From assembly GCA_963741985.1 (NCBI GenBank), contig CAVUKD010000004.1, positions 744,001 through 808,000 on the forward strand: a DNA stretch of 64,000 nucleotides, in the 5' to 3' direction. Below are positions 1 to 8,393 of the stretch, one piece after another. The stretch is from Cryomorpha sp963741985. Its GTDB lineage: Bacteria; Bacteroidota; Bacteroidia; Flavobacteriales_D; Cryomorphaceae. Position 1 is the stretch's first letter, and each line of letters opens with the position of its first letter. Made by a program: the position numbers and the translations under genes. The notes under the pieces are model-generated. The model was not told the origin of the DNA, did not search any database, and saw only the letters and a program-made list of their open reading frames with translations.

Positions 1-1
1 T

Positions 2-277
2 GACAATGAATGGCTTACAGAAATCGCGCAAACCATTCACCGCAACACCAAAGAACCTCAAGCCTTATCGCCTGCCTTAAAATGGATGAAACCCATTATT
101 CAAACCGATTCTACCTACGCTACCCTCGGAACAGAAGCGTGGCTTTATTATAAATTAGACCAAATACCACCCGCTGAAAATGCCGCGAATGCCGCGCTAA
201 AGGCTGCCTCGCAAAGTGAAAATATTGATACTTCAGAGGTAGAAGCATTATTGAAAATGATTAACTTGTCCCGATAA
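2..277 (+). CDS. C-terminal end of a probable thioredoxin-family protein (5' end outside window)
   Basis: The reading frame is open from the left edge, so only the last 91 residues are visible. They are helical, with a pattern like one or two TPR units: motifs such as KWMKPIIQTDSTYATLGTEA and an Ala-rich helix ending EALLKMI. Bacteroidota thioredoxin-family proteins often end in this kind of helical tail, which is the basis of the call; the thioredoxin domain itself is not in the window. The stop codon overlaps the next start (TAATG), so the two genes are probably co-transcribed. Another TPR-containing protein is equally possible. Confidence 0.45.
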   Translation, partial: DNEWLTEIAQTIHRNTKEPQALSPALKWMKPIIQTDSTYATLGTEAWLYYKLDQIPPAENAANAALKAASQSENIDTSEVEALLKMINLSR

Positions 278-597
278 TGGAAAAGAGATATAAAAACATG
301 AAGGAGTTCTATCCTTATTATCTGGAGGAACATCGACAAAAAGGCACCCGGATGTTGCACTTCATCGGTACTTCCCTTTTTTTTGGTTGGATAATACTCG
401 CCATTGCGTTCCTCAACCCGTGGTTTATACTGTATGCTGCCATAAGCGGATATTTCTTTGCCTGGGTAGGTCATTACTTTGTTGAAAAAAACAAACCCGC
501 AACATTTAAATATCCCGGACTCTCGCTTATGAGCGACTTCAAACTCTATTTTCAAATCCTTACCGGAAAAGAGAAGTTCGAAGGAAGAAAAGTCTGA
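277..597 (+). CDS. Mpo1-like (DUF962) small membrane protein
   Basis: This is a 106-residue protein with two closely spaced hydrophobic segments (about residues 28-45 and 48-64). It carries the two His-containing signatures of the DUF962/Mpo1-like family: HRQKGTRMLHFIGTS near residue 19 and WVGHYFVEKNKPATFKYP near residue 63. In yeast Mpo1 is an Fe(II)-dependent dioxygenase acting on 2-hydroxy fatty acids; the bacterial role is not settled. The start at 277 overlaps the stop of the gene before. An alternative ATG at 298 would remove seven residues but keep the conserved region. Confidence 0.8.
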   Translation: MEKRYKNMKEFYPYYLEEHRQKGTRMLHFIGTSLFFGWIILAIAFLNPWFILYAAISGYFFAWVGHYFVEKNKPATFKYPGLSLMSDFKLYFQILTGKEKFEGRKV

Positions 598-821
598 TCA
601 TCCCGGCATTATTTTTATCTTCATATTGTTAATCCTTTGATGCTACTGGTTTTGATAGGATTAATTGCTTTCCTTTGTCGCCGCAAAAAAAAGAATTTTG
701 TTAATAAAACTCATACACCATACTGACAATCAGTTTTCTAATCGGATCAACCACTCTATTTCAAAAAAAATTTACCAACAAAATAGCGATAAGAATGTTC
801 GATCCTAAAATCCACTTTTCT

Positions 822-1796
822 ATGAAAAACATTTACTTCTCCTTTATTATTTTCCTCTTGCCATTATTTGCATCGGCACAAAACAATGCAGGCATTTTAA
901 ACGACGATGACCGCGCTAAATTAAATGCAGCTCAAAAGTTAGCTGTTGCGCCGACAGATACCATTTGGAAAGTCGGTGGAACAATCGGACTGAACTTCAG
1001 CCAATCGTATTTCAGCAACTGGGCATCGGGTGGTCAAAATTCGGTTTCTGGTACTGCTCTCATAAATCTGTTTGCCAAGTACCAAAAAGAACACAGTCTT
1101 TGGGACAATTCTTTAAACCTTGCTTACGGTCAAATGATGCAGGATAATCAGGATCCCATAAAAACGGATGACCAAATTGATCTGACATCCACTTATGGGT
1201 ATCAATTAAAAAATCCAAATTGGTATTATACTATTTTATTCAACTTCAGATCTCAATTTGCTCCAGGGTATACTATTGAAAATGGAGTGGAAGTTGGCGA
1301 TAAGGTTTCTGACTTTCTGGCTCCGGGATACCTTATCCTCTCACCGGGTATCAGTTATCACCCGAATGACCATTTTGCCTTAATGCTTTCACCAATCACT
1401 ATGAAGATGACTATCGTAACTATCGATGAGTTAGCAACAGCTTATGGCCTAGATGCCGGAGAAAATATACGAACAGAGTTTGGTGCGTTCGTCAAAGCGA
1501 GCTATCAAAGAGACATTTTTGAAAATGTAAACCTCCTGACTAAAATCGATTTATTCTCAAATTATACAGACAATCCCCAAAACATCGATGTAAACTGGGA
1601 AACTGTCATTACAATGAAAATAAATAGTTGGCTTTCAGCATCGCTCAGCACTCGGGTCTTGTACGATGACAACATCGCCATCGTAATTGACCGCACCACG
1701 ACAATGGTGAATGGTGAGCCCGTAGTTATTGAAACAACCGGGCCAAGAACCCAGTTTAAAGAGGTTTTTGCTCTTGGACTTTCGGTGAAGTTCTAA
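822..1796 (+). CDS. DUF3078 outer-membrane beta-barrel protein
   Basis: An N-terminal signal peptide (MKNIYFS through LFASAQ) is followed by a region characteristic of Bacteroidota DUF3078 proteins: the IWKVGG motif, then SQSYFSNWASGG, then LNLAYGQ. The rest is alternating beta-strand sequence ending in a phenylalanine (LGLSVKF), as in outer-membrane barrels. The ATG at 822 is preferred over 795 because it places the positive charges directly before the hydrophobic core. No function is established for the family. The gene stands alone and is followed by a strong hairpin terminator. Confidence 0.8.
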   Translation: MKNIYFSFIIFLLPLFASAQNNAGILNDDDRAKLNAAQKLAVAPTDTIWKVGGTIGLNFSQSYFSNWASGGQNSVSGTALINLFAKYQKEHSLWDNSLNLAYGQMMQDNQDPIKTDDQIDLTSTYGYQLKNPNWYYTILFNFRSQFAPGYTIENGVEVGDKVSDFLAPGYLILSPGISYHPNDHFALMLSPITMKMTIVTIDELATAYGLDAGENIRTEFGAFVKASYQRDIFENVNLLTKIDLFSNYTDNPQNIDVNWETVITMKINSWLSASLSTRVLYDDNIAIVIDRTTTMVNGEPVVIETTGPRTQFKEVFALGLSVKF

Positions 1797-1823
1797 GATA
1801 CTACAAGTGGACTTTTTTTAAAC

Positions 1824-1858
1824 AAAGGATATTTCTCTTTGAGAAGTATCCTTTTTTT
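1824..1858 (+). terminator. Rho-independent terminator after the DUF3078 gene
   Basis: An 8-base stem (AAAGGATA with TATCCTTT) continues into a 6-base inner stem (TTTCTC with GAGAAG, one G-T wobble) around a three-base loop, and is followed by a run of T. It lies 28 bases past the stop at 1796. Confidence 0.8.
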
Positions 1859-1948
1859 CTAGCCAATAAAACACTACCAAAATAATCGTTTTTCAATTTA
1901 TAGATCGATCATGAATGAAAGTTTTAACTTAGCTGAAAATATGTAGCT

Positions 1949-2392
1949 ATGAAATCTCTATTATTCTTTATCTGTATATCTATTACGACACCAATATTTT
2001 GCCAATCCATAGAATACAAAGTTATTACATCTATAGAGTCAATTGTACCAGGTGGAATGGGGCGCTCGAGAATTATCACATCCCGCGAAGAAGCAAATGT
2101 TGAAGATCTTACCACCACCAGAACCGATGGCAAAAAAAGTGACCAGGGGGATGTGAAAAGGAAAGATGCCAAAATCGATAATTTTGACGAAACCAAATTA
2201 CTCAACTTTTATAGTTTGACTGGAATTAATTTCCAAAACATTGCTTCCAACGACGCGCTAATCTCAGATAAAATTAATGATATGGTTGCTGCGGGCTGGA
2301 CACTCGCCTTTGTCGTAAGCGGAGTAGAAAGCGATGCCGGTTCATCCGATGGGCAGGGTATTTTTATTACAAGGTATATTTTCAAACGCTAA
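1949..2392 (+). CDS. Secreted protein of unknown function, DUF4177-like C-terminus
   Basis: This 147-residue protein has a signal peptide (about residues 1-18, ending IFCQS). A charged central part with a Lys/Asp-rich stretch follows. The C-terminal pattern, KINDMVAAGWTLAFVVSG followed by a Gly/Ser loop and FITRYIFKR, resembles the small DUF4177 fold (LN..GA.GWELV...). The resemblance is by eye and the family assignment is tentative. It has no operon partner: a terminator lies upstream and the next gene converges from the other strand only 6 bases past its stop. Confidence 0.6.
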   Translation: MKSLLFFICISITTPIFCQSIEYKVITSIESIVPGGMGRSRIITSREEANVEDLTTTRTDGKKSDQGDVKRKDAKIDNFDETKLLNFYSLTGINFQNIASNDALISDKINDMVAAGWTLAFVVSGVESDAGSSDGQGIFITRYIFKR

Positions 2393-2398
2393 TTCTTT

Positions 2399-3844
2399 TT
2401 ATTTGGGGTGAATAATTCGTTCACTAAAATTCAATAAATACAGCTTCTCACTCGCCCGAGTAACCGCAGTATAAAGCCATCGGAAATATTCGACATCGAT
2501 CATGTCCTCCGTAACATAACCTTGATCGACTATCACAGCAGGCCATTGTCCCCCCTGAGCTTTATGACAAGTCACAGCATAGGCAAATTTTATTTGTACA
2601 GCGTTGTAATATGGATCGTTCTTGACAGCTTCGCGTCTTTCTTTTTTTGTAGGAAGATCGGCATAGTCTTCTGATACACTATTATACAATTTCTCCCAAT
2701 CGGCGCGACTCATCGATGCGGATTCCACAAAGAGTGAATCTGTCCAGAGCACCATTTCAGTATGCGGTTCGCCGGGATAATCCACCAAACGCAAAGTGGC
2801 GTGCACAAAATTAAATCCATGCATATTCTCCTCTTTTCCTATCCGCATAACTTCCATTACATCTCCATTTGCCAAAAATCCGGCTTTGGATTCCGCATTC
2901 ACCCAATGGTAATTATTCTTAACAGCCATTACATAATCGCCGGCAGAGAGCAATTCTTCACGAAAAAATACCCGCGCTCTTATTTCCCGGTTGAACTGAT
3001 TGCAGCGTTTGTTCGACCGACTCACAATTACAGCTCCTTCGGTGCCATAAGTCGCAAAAACATCTTCGAGACATTCCTGCAGGTCGTTGCCAAAAACCTG
3101 AACTACATCCGGTTGAGAGGGCAAGTTTAGCGGAAGTTTCTCCAGACCACCCTGCTCCTCAATACAAGCGCGCATATCGGTGGCGAGCTCGAGAATGCCT
3201 GACTCTTCTTTTTGCCGCATTACTTCGGTGAGTTCGCAGAGCGCAGCCGTAAGTGTAAATTCACTCTTTAAGAATTTCAGATCCAGCGCCGGACTTTCTA
3301 CACTCCCCACCGGAGGAAGCTGAGCACCGTCACCAATAAGAATAAGCCGACAATTCTGACCATTAAAAACATAAGTAAAAAGGTCAAGCAGAAGATTGCC
3401 ACCTCCCGGGGAACCAAAATTTTCCCATCCAATCATCGATGCTTCATCCACTACAAAAACTGTGTTTTTATGCAGATTCTTTGCTGGGACGAAATGCATT
3501 CGTCCGGAAGCAGATTGCTGTCGAAAGTATATTTTCTTGTGAATGGTAAAAGCATTTTCACCCGTATAGCCCGATAAAACTTTGGCCGCTCTTCCTGTTG
3601 GCGCAAGCAATACCGACCGCATACGAAGCATCTCAAGGGTTTTTACAAGCATATTTACCATACTCGTTTTCCCGGTTCCCGCATATCCTTTTACCATAAG
3701 CAAACAATGCGGTTTATCGCTCAGTAGAAACCGCGCCATTGCTCGAATCAACCGATATTGCGAATCAGTTGGTGTAAAGCCAAAATTTGCTTCGAGTGCT
3801 CCTTCCAGTTTCACAACATTCGATGGTGTAGATTCGTTATTCAT
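2399..3844 (-). CDS. RecD-like/Dda-type superfamily 1B DNA helicase
   Basis: This 481-residue ATPase has the SF1B helicase motifs in order: Walker A GYAGTGKT (about residues 53-60), Walker B with DEAS (VFVVDEASMI), motif III LILIGDGAQLPPVG, a UvrD_C_2-type segment VTCHKAQGGQWPAVIVD, and motif VI LYTAVTRASEKLYLL. It lacks the long N-terminal region of RecD2 and is not next to recB or recC, so it is a stand-alone helicase of the AAA_30/Pif1-RecD group common in Bacteroidota. A role in repair or replication restart is inferred. ATG at 3844 is chosen over an in-frame GTG three codons upstream. Confidence 0.85.
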   Translation of the reverse strand: MNNESTPSNVVKLEGALEANFGFTPTDSQYRLIRAMARFLLSDKPHCLLMVKGYAGTGKTSMVNMLVKTLEMLRMRSVLLAPTGRAAKVLSGYTGENAFTIHKKIYFRQQSASGRMHFVPAKNLHKNTVFVVDEASMIGWENFGSPGGGNLLLDLFTYVFNGQNCRLILIGDGAQLPPVGSVESPALDLKFLKSEFTLTAALCELTEVMRQKEESGILELATDMRACIEEQGGLEKLPLNLPSQPDVVQVFGNDLQECLEDVFATYGTEGAVIVSRSNKRCNQFNREIRARVFFREELLSAGDYVMAVKNNYHWVNAESKAGFLANGDVMEVMRIGKEENMHGFNFVHATLRLVDYPGEPHTEMVLWTDSLFVESASMSRADWEKLYNSVSEDYADLPTKKERREAVKNDPYYNAVQIKFAYAVTCHKAQGGQWPAVIVDQGYVTEDMIDVEYFRWLYTAVTRASEKLYLLNFSERIIHPK

Positions 3845-4365
3845 GCCGACCACAAAGAACGAATTTTAAAACCTGAGTTGGATTATTTTTTGGAGATTCA
3901 GATTTTCTTAATAGTCGATACGCAAGTCGAAGCTTAGCGGAGACGATGCCACAGGCATAGGCGTTTTTTGAGAGATTTAGCGAGCTAAATCGCGAAAATA
4001 CAATGCAGCTTATAGGCTTTTATAAGAATGTTGTTTTATAAACTTACTCCAGACATTCAAATTTTGATAAAACCCTGATTTTCAGAATAAATAAAATCAA
4101 GCCTTTTACAAATTACCTTTCAGGCGCCTATCCATCAACCGATAATCAATTATCAAAAGAATCGATCCACACTTATAATCCATTATAAAAGAGTAAGTAA
4201 AAAGGAAGAAAGTGCTATACCCGCTGGATAAAACAAGCAGTAAATATTTTGAATCAAAAGGATAATAATAACTCAGGTTCAACCTTTTCTTAATTCATTT
4301 GTCGGAAAGGATGATCGAATAAAAAAAATTGTAGATTTGTTGCCGGTCTATAAAAATTAGCTCAG
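3845..4365. other. 521-base gene-free stretch with clustered short palindromes
   Basis: No credible reading frame is visible on either strand. The stretch holds five short inverted repeats: ATGCC-ACA-GGCAT at 3946-3958, GATTTAGC-GA-GCTAAATC at 3974-3991, CTTATA-N6-TATAAG at 4009-4026, GATAAT-CA-ATTATC at 4141-4154 and TTATAAT-CC-ATTATAA at 4173-4188. It separates a leftward helicase gene from a rightward operon, so promoters for both should lie here. A dispersed genomic repeat is possible but cannot be tested from one window. Confidence 0.5.
4332..4339 (+). promoter_or_regulatory. Candidate -7 promoter element for the 4366 operon
   Basis: TAGATTTG matches the Bacteroidota -7 consensus TAnnTTTG and lies 26 bases before the ATG at 4366. 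No well-spaced -33 TTG is visible, so the call is moderate. Confidence 0.45.
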
Positions 4366-5172
4366 ATGCAAGAACTCGGACGTGTAATAAACAAATACTT
4401 ATTTCCAATCCTATTAATAGTGCTTGGAATTTCCTTACTTATCATGGCCAGCGGCCAGAATGGATTGTATAAAATAGGAGGTGCAGGCATTCTGCTAGTA
4501 GGGATTCTGGGATTCCTTTTTATAAAAGGTATAATTAATAGACAGGTTCAAGTAATTGTTGGAATTCTAATTGGAATCGGTGCCCTTTTTCTGGCATTTA
4601 AAGATTACGATGTAATTAACGATCGATTAAAATACGACGATTTAAAGAAAAAAGTGAATTCGAACGTAATTCAGCGACTTAAAGATATTCGTAAGGCAGA
4701 ATTGGCATATCAAAAAGAATACGGAGTATTTACGCCTAGCTTCGATACCCTTACCGACTTCCTGAAAAACGGAGAACTTTCACTGATAAAAAGGCTTGGC
4801 TCACTTCCCGATTCAGTGCCTACTGAAGAGATGGCACGTGAAAGAGGCCTTATCAAGCAAATGCCCGATTCGATGACTGATGAGCAGGTAATCGCAGCCG
4901 GAATAATTGTACGTGACACTGTAAAAGTAAACCCGATGACGTATATATTTGATGATGAAGACCGCGCCGACAGACTTGGAAAATTTTATGTGGACTCATT
5001 GCCTTACGTTCCCTTCTCAAAACATAAATTCGTTATAGAAACCGGTATGATTGAATCGGGGGGTATAAAACAACCCGTTATCCTAATAAAAGACCCGGAG
5101 CCGTTCGAGCAACAATTTACAGTAGGTTCGCTTGAAAAAGCAACGACTGCCGGAAACTGGAAGGAAGAATAA
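4366..5172 (+). CDS. Membrane protein of unknown function
   Basis: The first 80 of 268 residues form three hydrophobic segments (about 12-29, 35-53 and 60-78) with short loops. A long soluble region follows. Its segment RLKDIRKAELAYQKEYGVF and the following SFDTLTDFL look like the 'KDIR.AQ.AY...YG.FT.SFDTL..F' pattern seen in several uncharacterised Bacteroidota envelope proteins and vaguely recall pseudopilin cores. No enzyme motif is seen. The stop is one base before the start of the DUF3822 gene, so it is probably co-transcribed with it and rsmD. Confidence 0.65.
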   Translation: MQELGRVINKYLFPILLIVLGISLLIMASGQNGLYKIGGAGILLVGILGFLFIKGIINRQVQVIVGILIGIGALFLAFKDYDVINDRLKYDDLKKKVNSNVIQRLKDIRKAELAYQKEYGVFTPSFDTLTDFLKNGELSLIKRLGSLPDSVPTEEMARERGLIKQMPDSMTDEQVIAAGIIVRDTVKVNPMTYIFDDEDRADRLGKFYVDSLPYVPFSKHKFVIETGMIESGGIKQPVILIKDPEPFEQQFTVGSLEKATTAGNWKEE

Positions 5173-5173
5173 A

Positions 5174-5971
5174 ATGATCGAAGGGCTTACATATTTTGGT
5201 GGCCATTCCATCGATGATCTTAAATCTATTGGGCTCGTTTTCGAGCCCAATTTTTTTACGATTTATTTTTACGCCGATATTGAATCACATCAGATCGTTG
5301 GCTACCGCAAATTTAATTCAGGCGAAAATCTTGAGAACATAGATTTGAACGATTTAAAAGCCAACTTCGCTTTGAGTTTTACCTCCTACTGGACTTTGGT
5401 TCCTCAAAATGTTTTTCACGAAGAAGACGCTCTAAAATTTCTCCAATTTAATACTCCTGCCGGTAATAACCAAGTAGAATGGGAACGGCTAATTGGTTTC
5501 GAAGCCGTGCTCATATTTGAGCCGAATACAGAAGCAGATAGAAAATTAGAAACTGTTTTTCCCGGACTTCAACTCAAGCACGGCATTGGCTCCTTGCTTG
5601 AATTTTGCAGAAATCGGTGTCAAAAAAGCACTCAAATTTCTTCATTTCTCCATCAATCAGAAGACAAATACAGCCTTGTCATTTTTGATGGCAATCAGTT
5701 AATATTTACAAATACCATTCAGGCGCAGTACGATGAAGATGTGCGCTATTTCGTATTGTATTCCTTCAAAACCCTAAATCTCGATCCGGGTCACAGCGTA
5801 TTTTTACTCGGTGGTGCTGTGAATAACGAATCGCTTAAAAAGAATCTAAGCGTTTATCTTTCGCAATTGGAAACGGGTGTGGTTATCCATGAGGAAGGCA
5901 TTCAGGGAATAAAATCAGAACTAAACGCCGCGCATTGGCCGGGAATATTTGCTAAGGAATGCGCATTGTAA
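5174..5971 (+). CDS. DUF3822 family protein
   Basis: This 265-residue protein is of the DUF3822 type, which is regularly found directly before rsmD in Bacteroidota. The fold looks like a duplicated actin/ASKHA-type ATPase-like domain (LVIFDGNQLIFTNTIQ; HSVFLLGGAVNNESL), but no complete nucleotide motif can be confirmed by eye. ATG 5174 sits one base after the upstream stop; a longer in-frame extension to 5132 would overlap the upstream gene. The 3' end overlaps the rsmD start by 13 bases. The function is unknown. Confidence 0.75.
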   Translation: MIEGLTYFGGHSIDDLKSIGLVFEPNFFTIYFYADIESHQIVGYRKFNSGENLENIDLNDLKANFALSFTSYWTLVPQNVFHEEDALKFLQFNTPAGNNQVEWERLIGFEAVLIFEPNTEADRKLETVFPGLQLKHGIGSLLEFCRNRCQKSTQISSFLHQSEDKYSLVIFDGNQLIFTNTIQAQYDEDVRYFVLYSFKTLNLDPGHSVFLLGGAVNNESLKKNLSVYLSQLETGVVIHEEGIQGIKSELNAAHWPGIFAKECAL

Positions 5972-6492
5972 GCGGCACATACAAAGGCAGAAGATTTAGT
6001 CCGCCCAACACCATAAAAGCGCGACCAACTACTGATATGGCTCGCGAAGCACTTTTTAATGTACTGGCTCAGGAAATTGATATTCACAATTTAGATATAC
6101 TCGACCTTTTTGCCGGTACCGGAGCTATTTCTCTCGAATTTATTAGTCGGGGAGCACGGTCGGCTACAGCTATCGAGATAGATTTTGTAGCTAAGAAATT
6201 TATGGAAGCACTGAAACGGGAATGGAATGTCCCTAACTTGAAAGTCGTGAGGGAGGATGTTTTTAAATTAATGAAGCATCCCAATCAATCTTTTGAGGTC
6301 GTTTTTGCTGATCCGCCTTATGCACATCCCAGATTTGCTGACCTCCCAACGCTTATTTTAAATTCCGGATGGCTGAAAAAAGATGGATTATTGATTCTGG
6401 AGCATAGTTCGGATCATAGTTTTAAAGAACATCCTGCCTTTTTTTCACACCGGAATTATGGAAATGTGAACTTTACCTTTTTCAGGGAATAA
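5959..6492 (+). CDS. rsmD: 16S rRNA (guanine(966)-N(2))-methyltransferase RsmD
   Basis: RsmD methylates G966 of 16S rRNA in the assembled 30S subunit, using S-adenosylmethionine. The 177-residue protein shows the family start MRIVSGTYKGRRF, the PT(T)DMAREALFNVL segment, the SAM-binding motif LDLFAGTGAISLE (about residues 47-59) and the catalytic NPPY-type motif as DPPYA. The length matches the family. It overlaps the DUF3822 gene by 13 bases, the usual Bacteroidota arrangement. Confidence 0.93.
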   Translation: MRIVSGTYKGRRFSPPNTIKARPTTDMAREALFNVLAQEIDIHNLDILDLFAGTGAISLEFISRGARSATAIEIDFVAKKFMEALKREWNVPNLKVVREDVFKLMKHPNQSFEVVFADPPYAHPRFADLPTLILNSGWLKKDGLLILEHSSDHSFKEHPAFFSHRNYGNVNFTFFRE

Positions 6493-6523
6493 GAGGTGAA
6501 CTAACAATCTCGTCGAGAAAGGC

Positions 6524-6531
6524 TAATTTTG
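6524..6531 (+). promoter_or_regulatory. Candidate -7 promoter element of the kdsD-kdsA operon
   Basis: TAATTTTG matches TAnnTTTG and lies 19 bases before the TTG start at 6551 and 31 bases after the rsmD stop. No convincing -33 element is seen. Confidence 0.45.
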
Positions 6532-6550
6532 ACCGATAAATTCTACCGTT

Positions 6551-7150
6551 TTGACCAAAGAAAAAATTCAACAACTGATTTCCAAAGAAATCGAAGCCAT
6601 CCAAAACATACCGATCAACGGAGCGATAATCGACGCGGTAAACCTTATTTTCGAGCAAGTCCATGAAAAAAACGGAAAAGTCGTTGTTGCCGGAATGGGC
6701 AAAGCCGGTCAAATCGGTGATAACATTGCCACTACCCTCAGCTCAACAGGTACCCCCGCAATATTCATCCATCCGGCGGAGGCGCAACATGGTGATCTAG
6801 GTGTGATCCAAAAAAACGACGTGCTTTTTGCCATTTCTAATAGCGGAAGGACACGCGAAGTAATCGAACTGGAATTTTTGGCGAAACGCCTCCATCCGAG
6901 TATCCGTATGATCGTCCTTACGGGAAATAAAGATTCTGAGCTGGCTTCAAAAGCAGATGTTACAATTTTTACCGGCGGACCTGAAGAAATATGTCCGCTT
7001 GGGCTTACGCCAACAACTTCAACTACCGTCATGACTGTTGCCGGAGATATTTTGGTCGTATTATTGATGGAAAAAATTGGTTTTACAAAATCCGAATATG
7101 CCAAGCGCCATCACAGCGGATATTTGGGAGAAAAAGCAAAAACAGAATGA
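6551..7150 (+). CDS. kdsD: Single-domain D-arabinose-5-phosphate isomerase (SIS domain)
   Basis: The enzyme converts ribulose 5-phosphate to arabinose 5-phosphate, the precursor of Kdo in lipopolysaccharide. The 199 residues form one SIS domain: VVVAGMGKAGQIGDNIA, HPAEAQHGDLG, FAISNSGRTREV and LGLTPTTSTTVM are all KpsF/GutQ signatures. The usual C-terminal CBS pair (about 120 residues) is absent; single-domain isomerases of this kind are known from Bacteroides fragilis. Its stop overlaps the start of kdsA, the next enzyme in the pathway, which strongly supports the role. No in-frame ATG lies between the upstream stop at 6530 and the SIS core, so TTG 6551 is the likely start. Confidence 0.88.
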   Translation: MTKEKIQQLISKEIEAIQNIPINGAIIDAVNLIFEQVHEKNGKVVVAGMGKAGQIGDNIATTLSSTGTPAIFIHPAEAQHGDLGVIQKNDVLFAISNSGRTREVIELEFLAKRLHPSIRMIVLTGNKDSELASKADVTIFTGGPEEICPLGLTPTTSTTVMTVAGDILVVLLMEKIGFTKSEYAKRHHSGYLGEKAKTE

Positions 7151-7926
7151 AAAAATTCTTTTTAATAGCAGGTCCTTGTGCCATCGAAGAGCGAGAGACA
7201 GCTTTCGTCATAGCGAATGAGGTAAAGCGTATCTGCGACAATCTCGGAATTCATTATATTTTCAAAGGAAGCTACGAAAAAGCCAACCGAAGCAAGCTGG
7301 ACAGTTTTACAGGAATTGACAAATACGAAGCACTGAAAATTCTAAAAGAAGTACGTGATAAGCTGGGAGTTGAAAACATTACAGACGTCCATGAAAGCTA
7401 TGAACCAGCCGAAGTAGCAGAATATGTCACGCACCTGCAAATACCGGCATTTCTTTGCCGTCAAACCAAATTGCTCATTGCAGCCGGAGAATCAGGTTGC
7501 ACAATAAATATCAAGAAAGGACAGTTTTTAAGTCCTGAAGCAATGCAATTTGCTATAGAAAAAGTGAAAGCTACTGGAAATGACAAAGTGTGGATCTGCG
7601 AACGCGGCACCACCTTCGGATATACCGATTTGATTGTCGATGCGACATCTATTTACAGAATGAAAAAGCTCGGTGTGCCTGTCGTTATGGATTGCACCCA
7701 CAGCGTCCAAAAACCGAATCAAACTTCAGGCATTACGGGCGGCGATCCCGAATTGATCGAAGCAATTGCCTTATCGGCTATGGCCAGTGGAGTGGATGGA
7801 CTCTTTATGGAAGTGCACCCTGAACCGCATACGGCACAGAGTGATCCCTTTACCATGCTGCAGCTTGACCGATTGGAACCCATTTTGAAGAAATGCATGA
7901 AAATTAGAGCAGCCTTAAATAACTGA
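7147..7926 (+). CDS. kdsA: 3-deoxy-8-phosphooctulonate synthase (KdsA)
   Basis: KdsA condenses arabinose 5-phosphate with phosphoenolpyruvate to give Kdo 8-phosphate in the cytoplasm. The 259 residues show AGPCAIEERE at the start, FKGSYEKANRSKLDSFTG, TDVHE, FLCRQTKLL, and VVMDCTHSVQKPN. These are the conserved substrate-binding segments of the DAHP/KDO8P synthase family. ATG 7147 overlaps the isomerase stop (ATGA); the frame continues upstream but without family sequence. The C-terminal Cys/His/Glu/Asp set for metal-dependent types was not resolved by eye. Confidence 0.94.
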   Translation: MKKFFLIAGPCAIEERETAFVIANEVKRICDNLGIHYIFKGSYEKANRSKLDSFTGIDKYEALKILKEVRDKLGVENITDVHESYEPAEVAEYVTHLQIPAFLCRQTKLLIAAGESGCTINIKKGQFLSPEAMQFAIEKVKATGNDKVWICERGTTFGYTDLIVDATSIYRMKKLGVPVVMDCTHSVQKPNQTSGITGGDPELIEAIALSAMASGVDGLFMEVHPEPHTAQSDPFTMLQLDRLEPILKKCMKIRAALNN

Positions 7927-7928
7927 TT

Positions 7929-8393
7929 ATGGAAAAAATTGCCGTTTTTCCGGGTTCATTTGACCCAATTACAAAGGGTCATGAAGACCTTATTCGACGT
8001 ACGCTGCCGTTGTTCGATAAGATAATTGTGGCAATCGGGGTGAATGCAGAAAAAAAATATGTGTTTTCACTGGAAAAACGCATGAATTGGATCCGCAAAA
8101 CTTTTCAAACTGAAAAAAATCTCGAAGTCAAAACCTACGAGGGACTGACTGTCAATTTTTGCATAGAAGAGGGTGCGAAATTCATCATTCGGGGATTGCG
8201 GGATTCCAGAGATTTTGAATACGAAAAATCTATTGCCCAGATGAACCGCGAACTTGTTCCCGAAATCGACACCTTGTTTTTGGTTTCAAAACCGGAGTAT
8301 TCAGCTTATAGTTCTTCCATTGTTCGCGATATTATTCGAAATAATGGCGATGTAAGCCATTTTATCCCCACTGCAATCCAACTTTCTGAATGA
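7929..8393 (+). CDS. coaD: Phosphopantetheine adenylyltransferase
   Basis: CoaD transfers AMP to 4'-phosphopantetheine in coenzyme A synthesis. The 154-residue protein starts with the nucleotidyltransferase motif FPGSFDPITKGHEDLI (the T/HxGH element is TKGH) and has RGLRDSRDFEYE and YSAYSSSIVRDI further on, all diagnostic. The start is two bases after the kdsA stop, and its end overlaps the next gene by 4 bases (ATGA), so it is part of the same operon. Confidence 0.95.
   Translation: MEKIAVFPGSFDPITKGHEDLIRRTLPLFDKIIVAIGVNAEKKYVFSLEKRMNWIRKTFQTEKNLEVKTYEGLTVNFCIEEGAKFIIRGLRDSRDFEYEKSIAQMNRELVPEIDTLFLVSKPEYSAYSSSIVRDIIRNNGDVSHFIPTAIQLSE

Noticed and set aside
6991..7146. In-frame extension of kdsA upstream of 7147
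   Set aside because: It lies fully inside the isomerase gene, and the KdsA family begins at MKKFFLIAGPCA.
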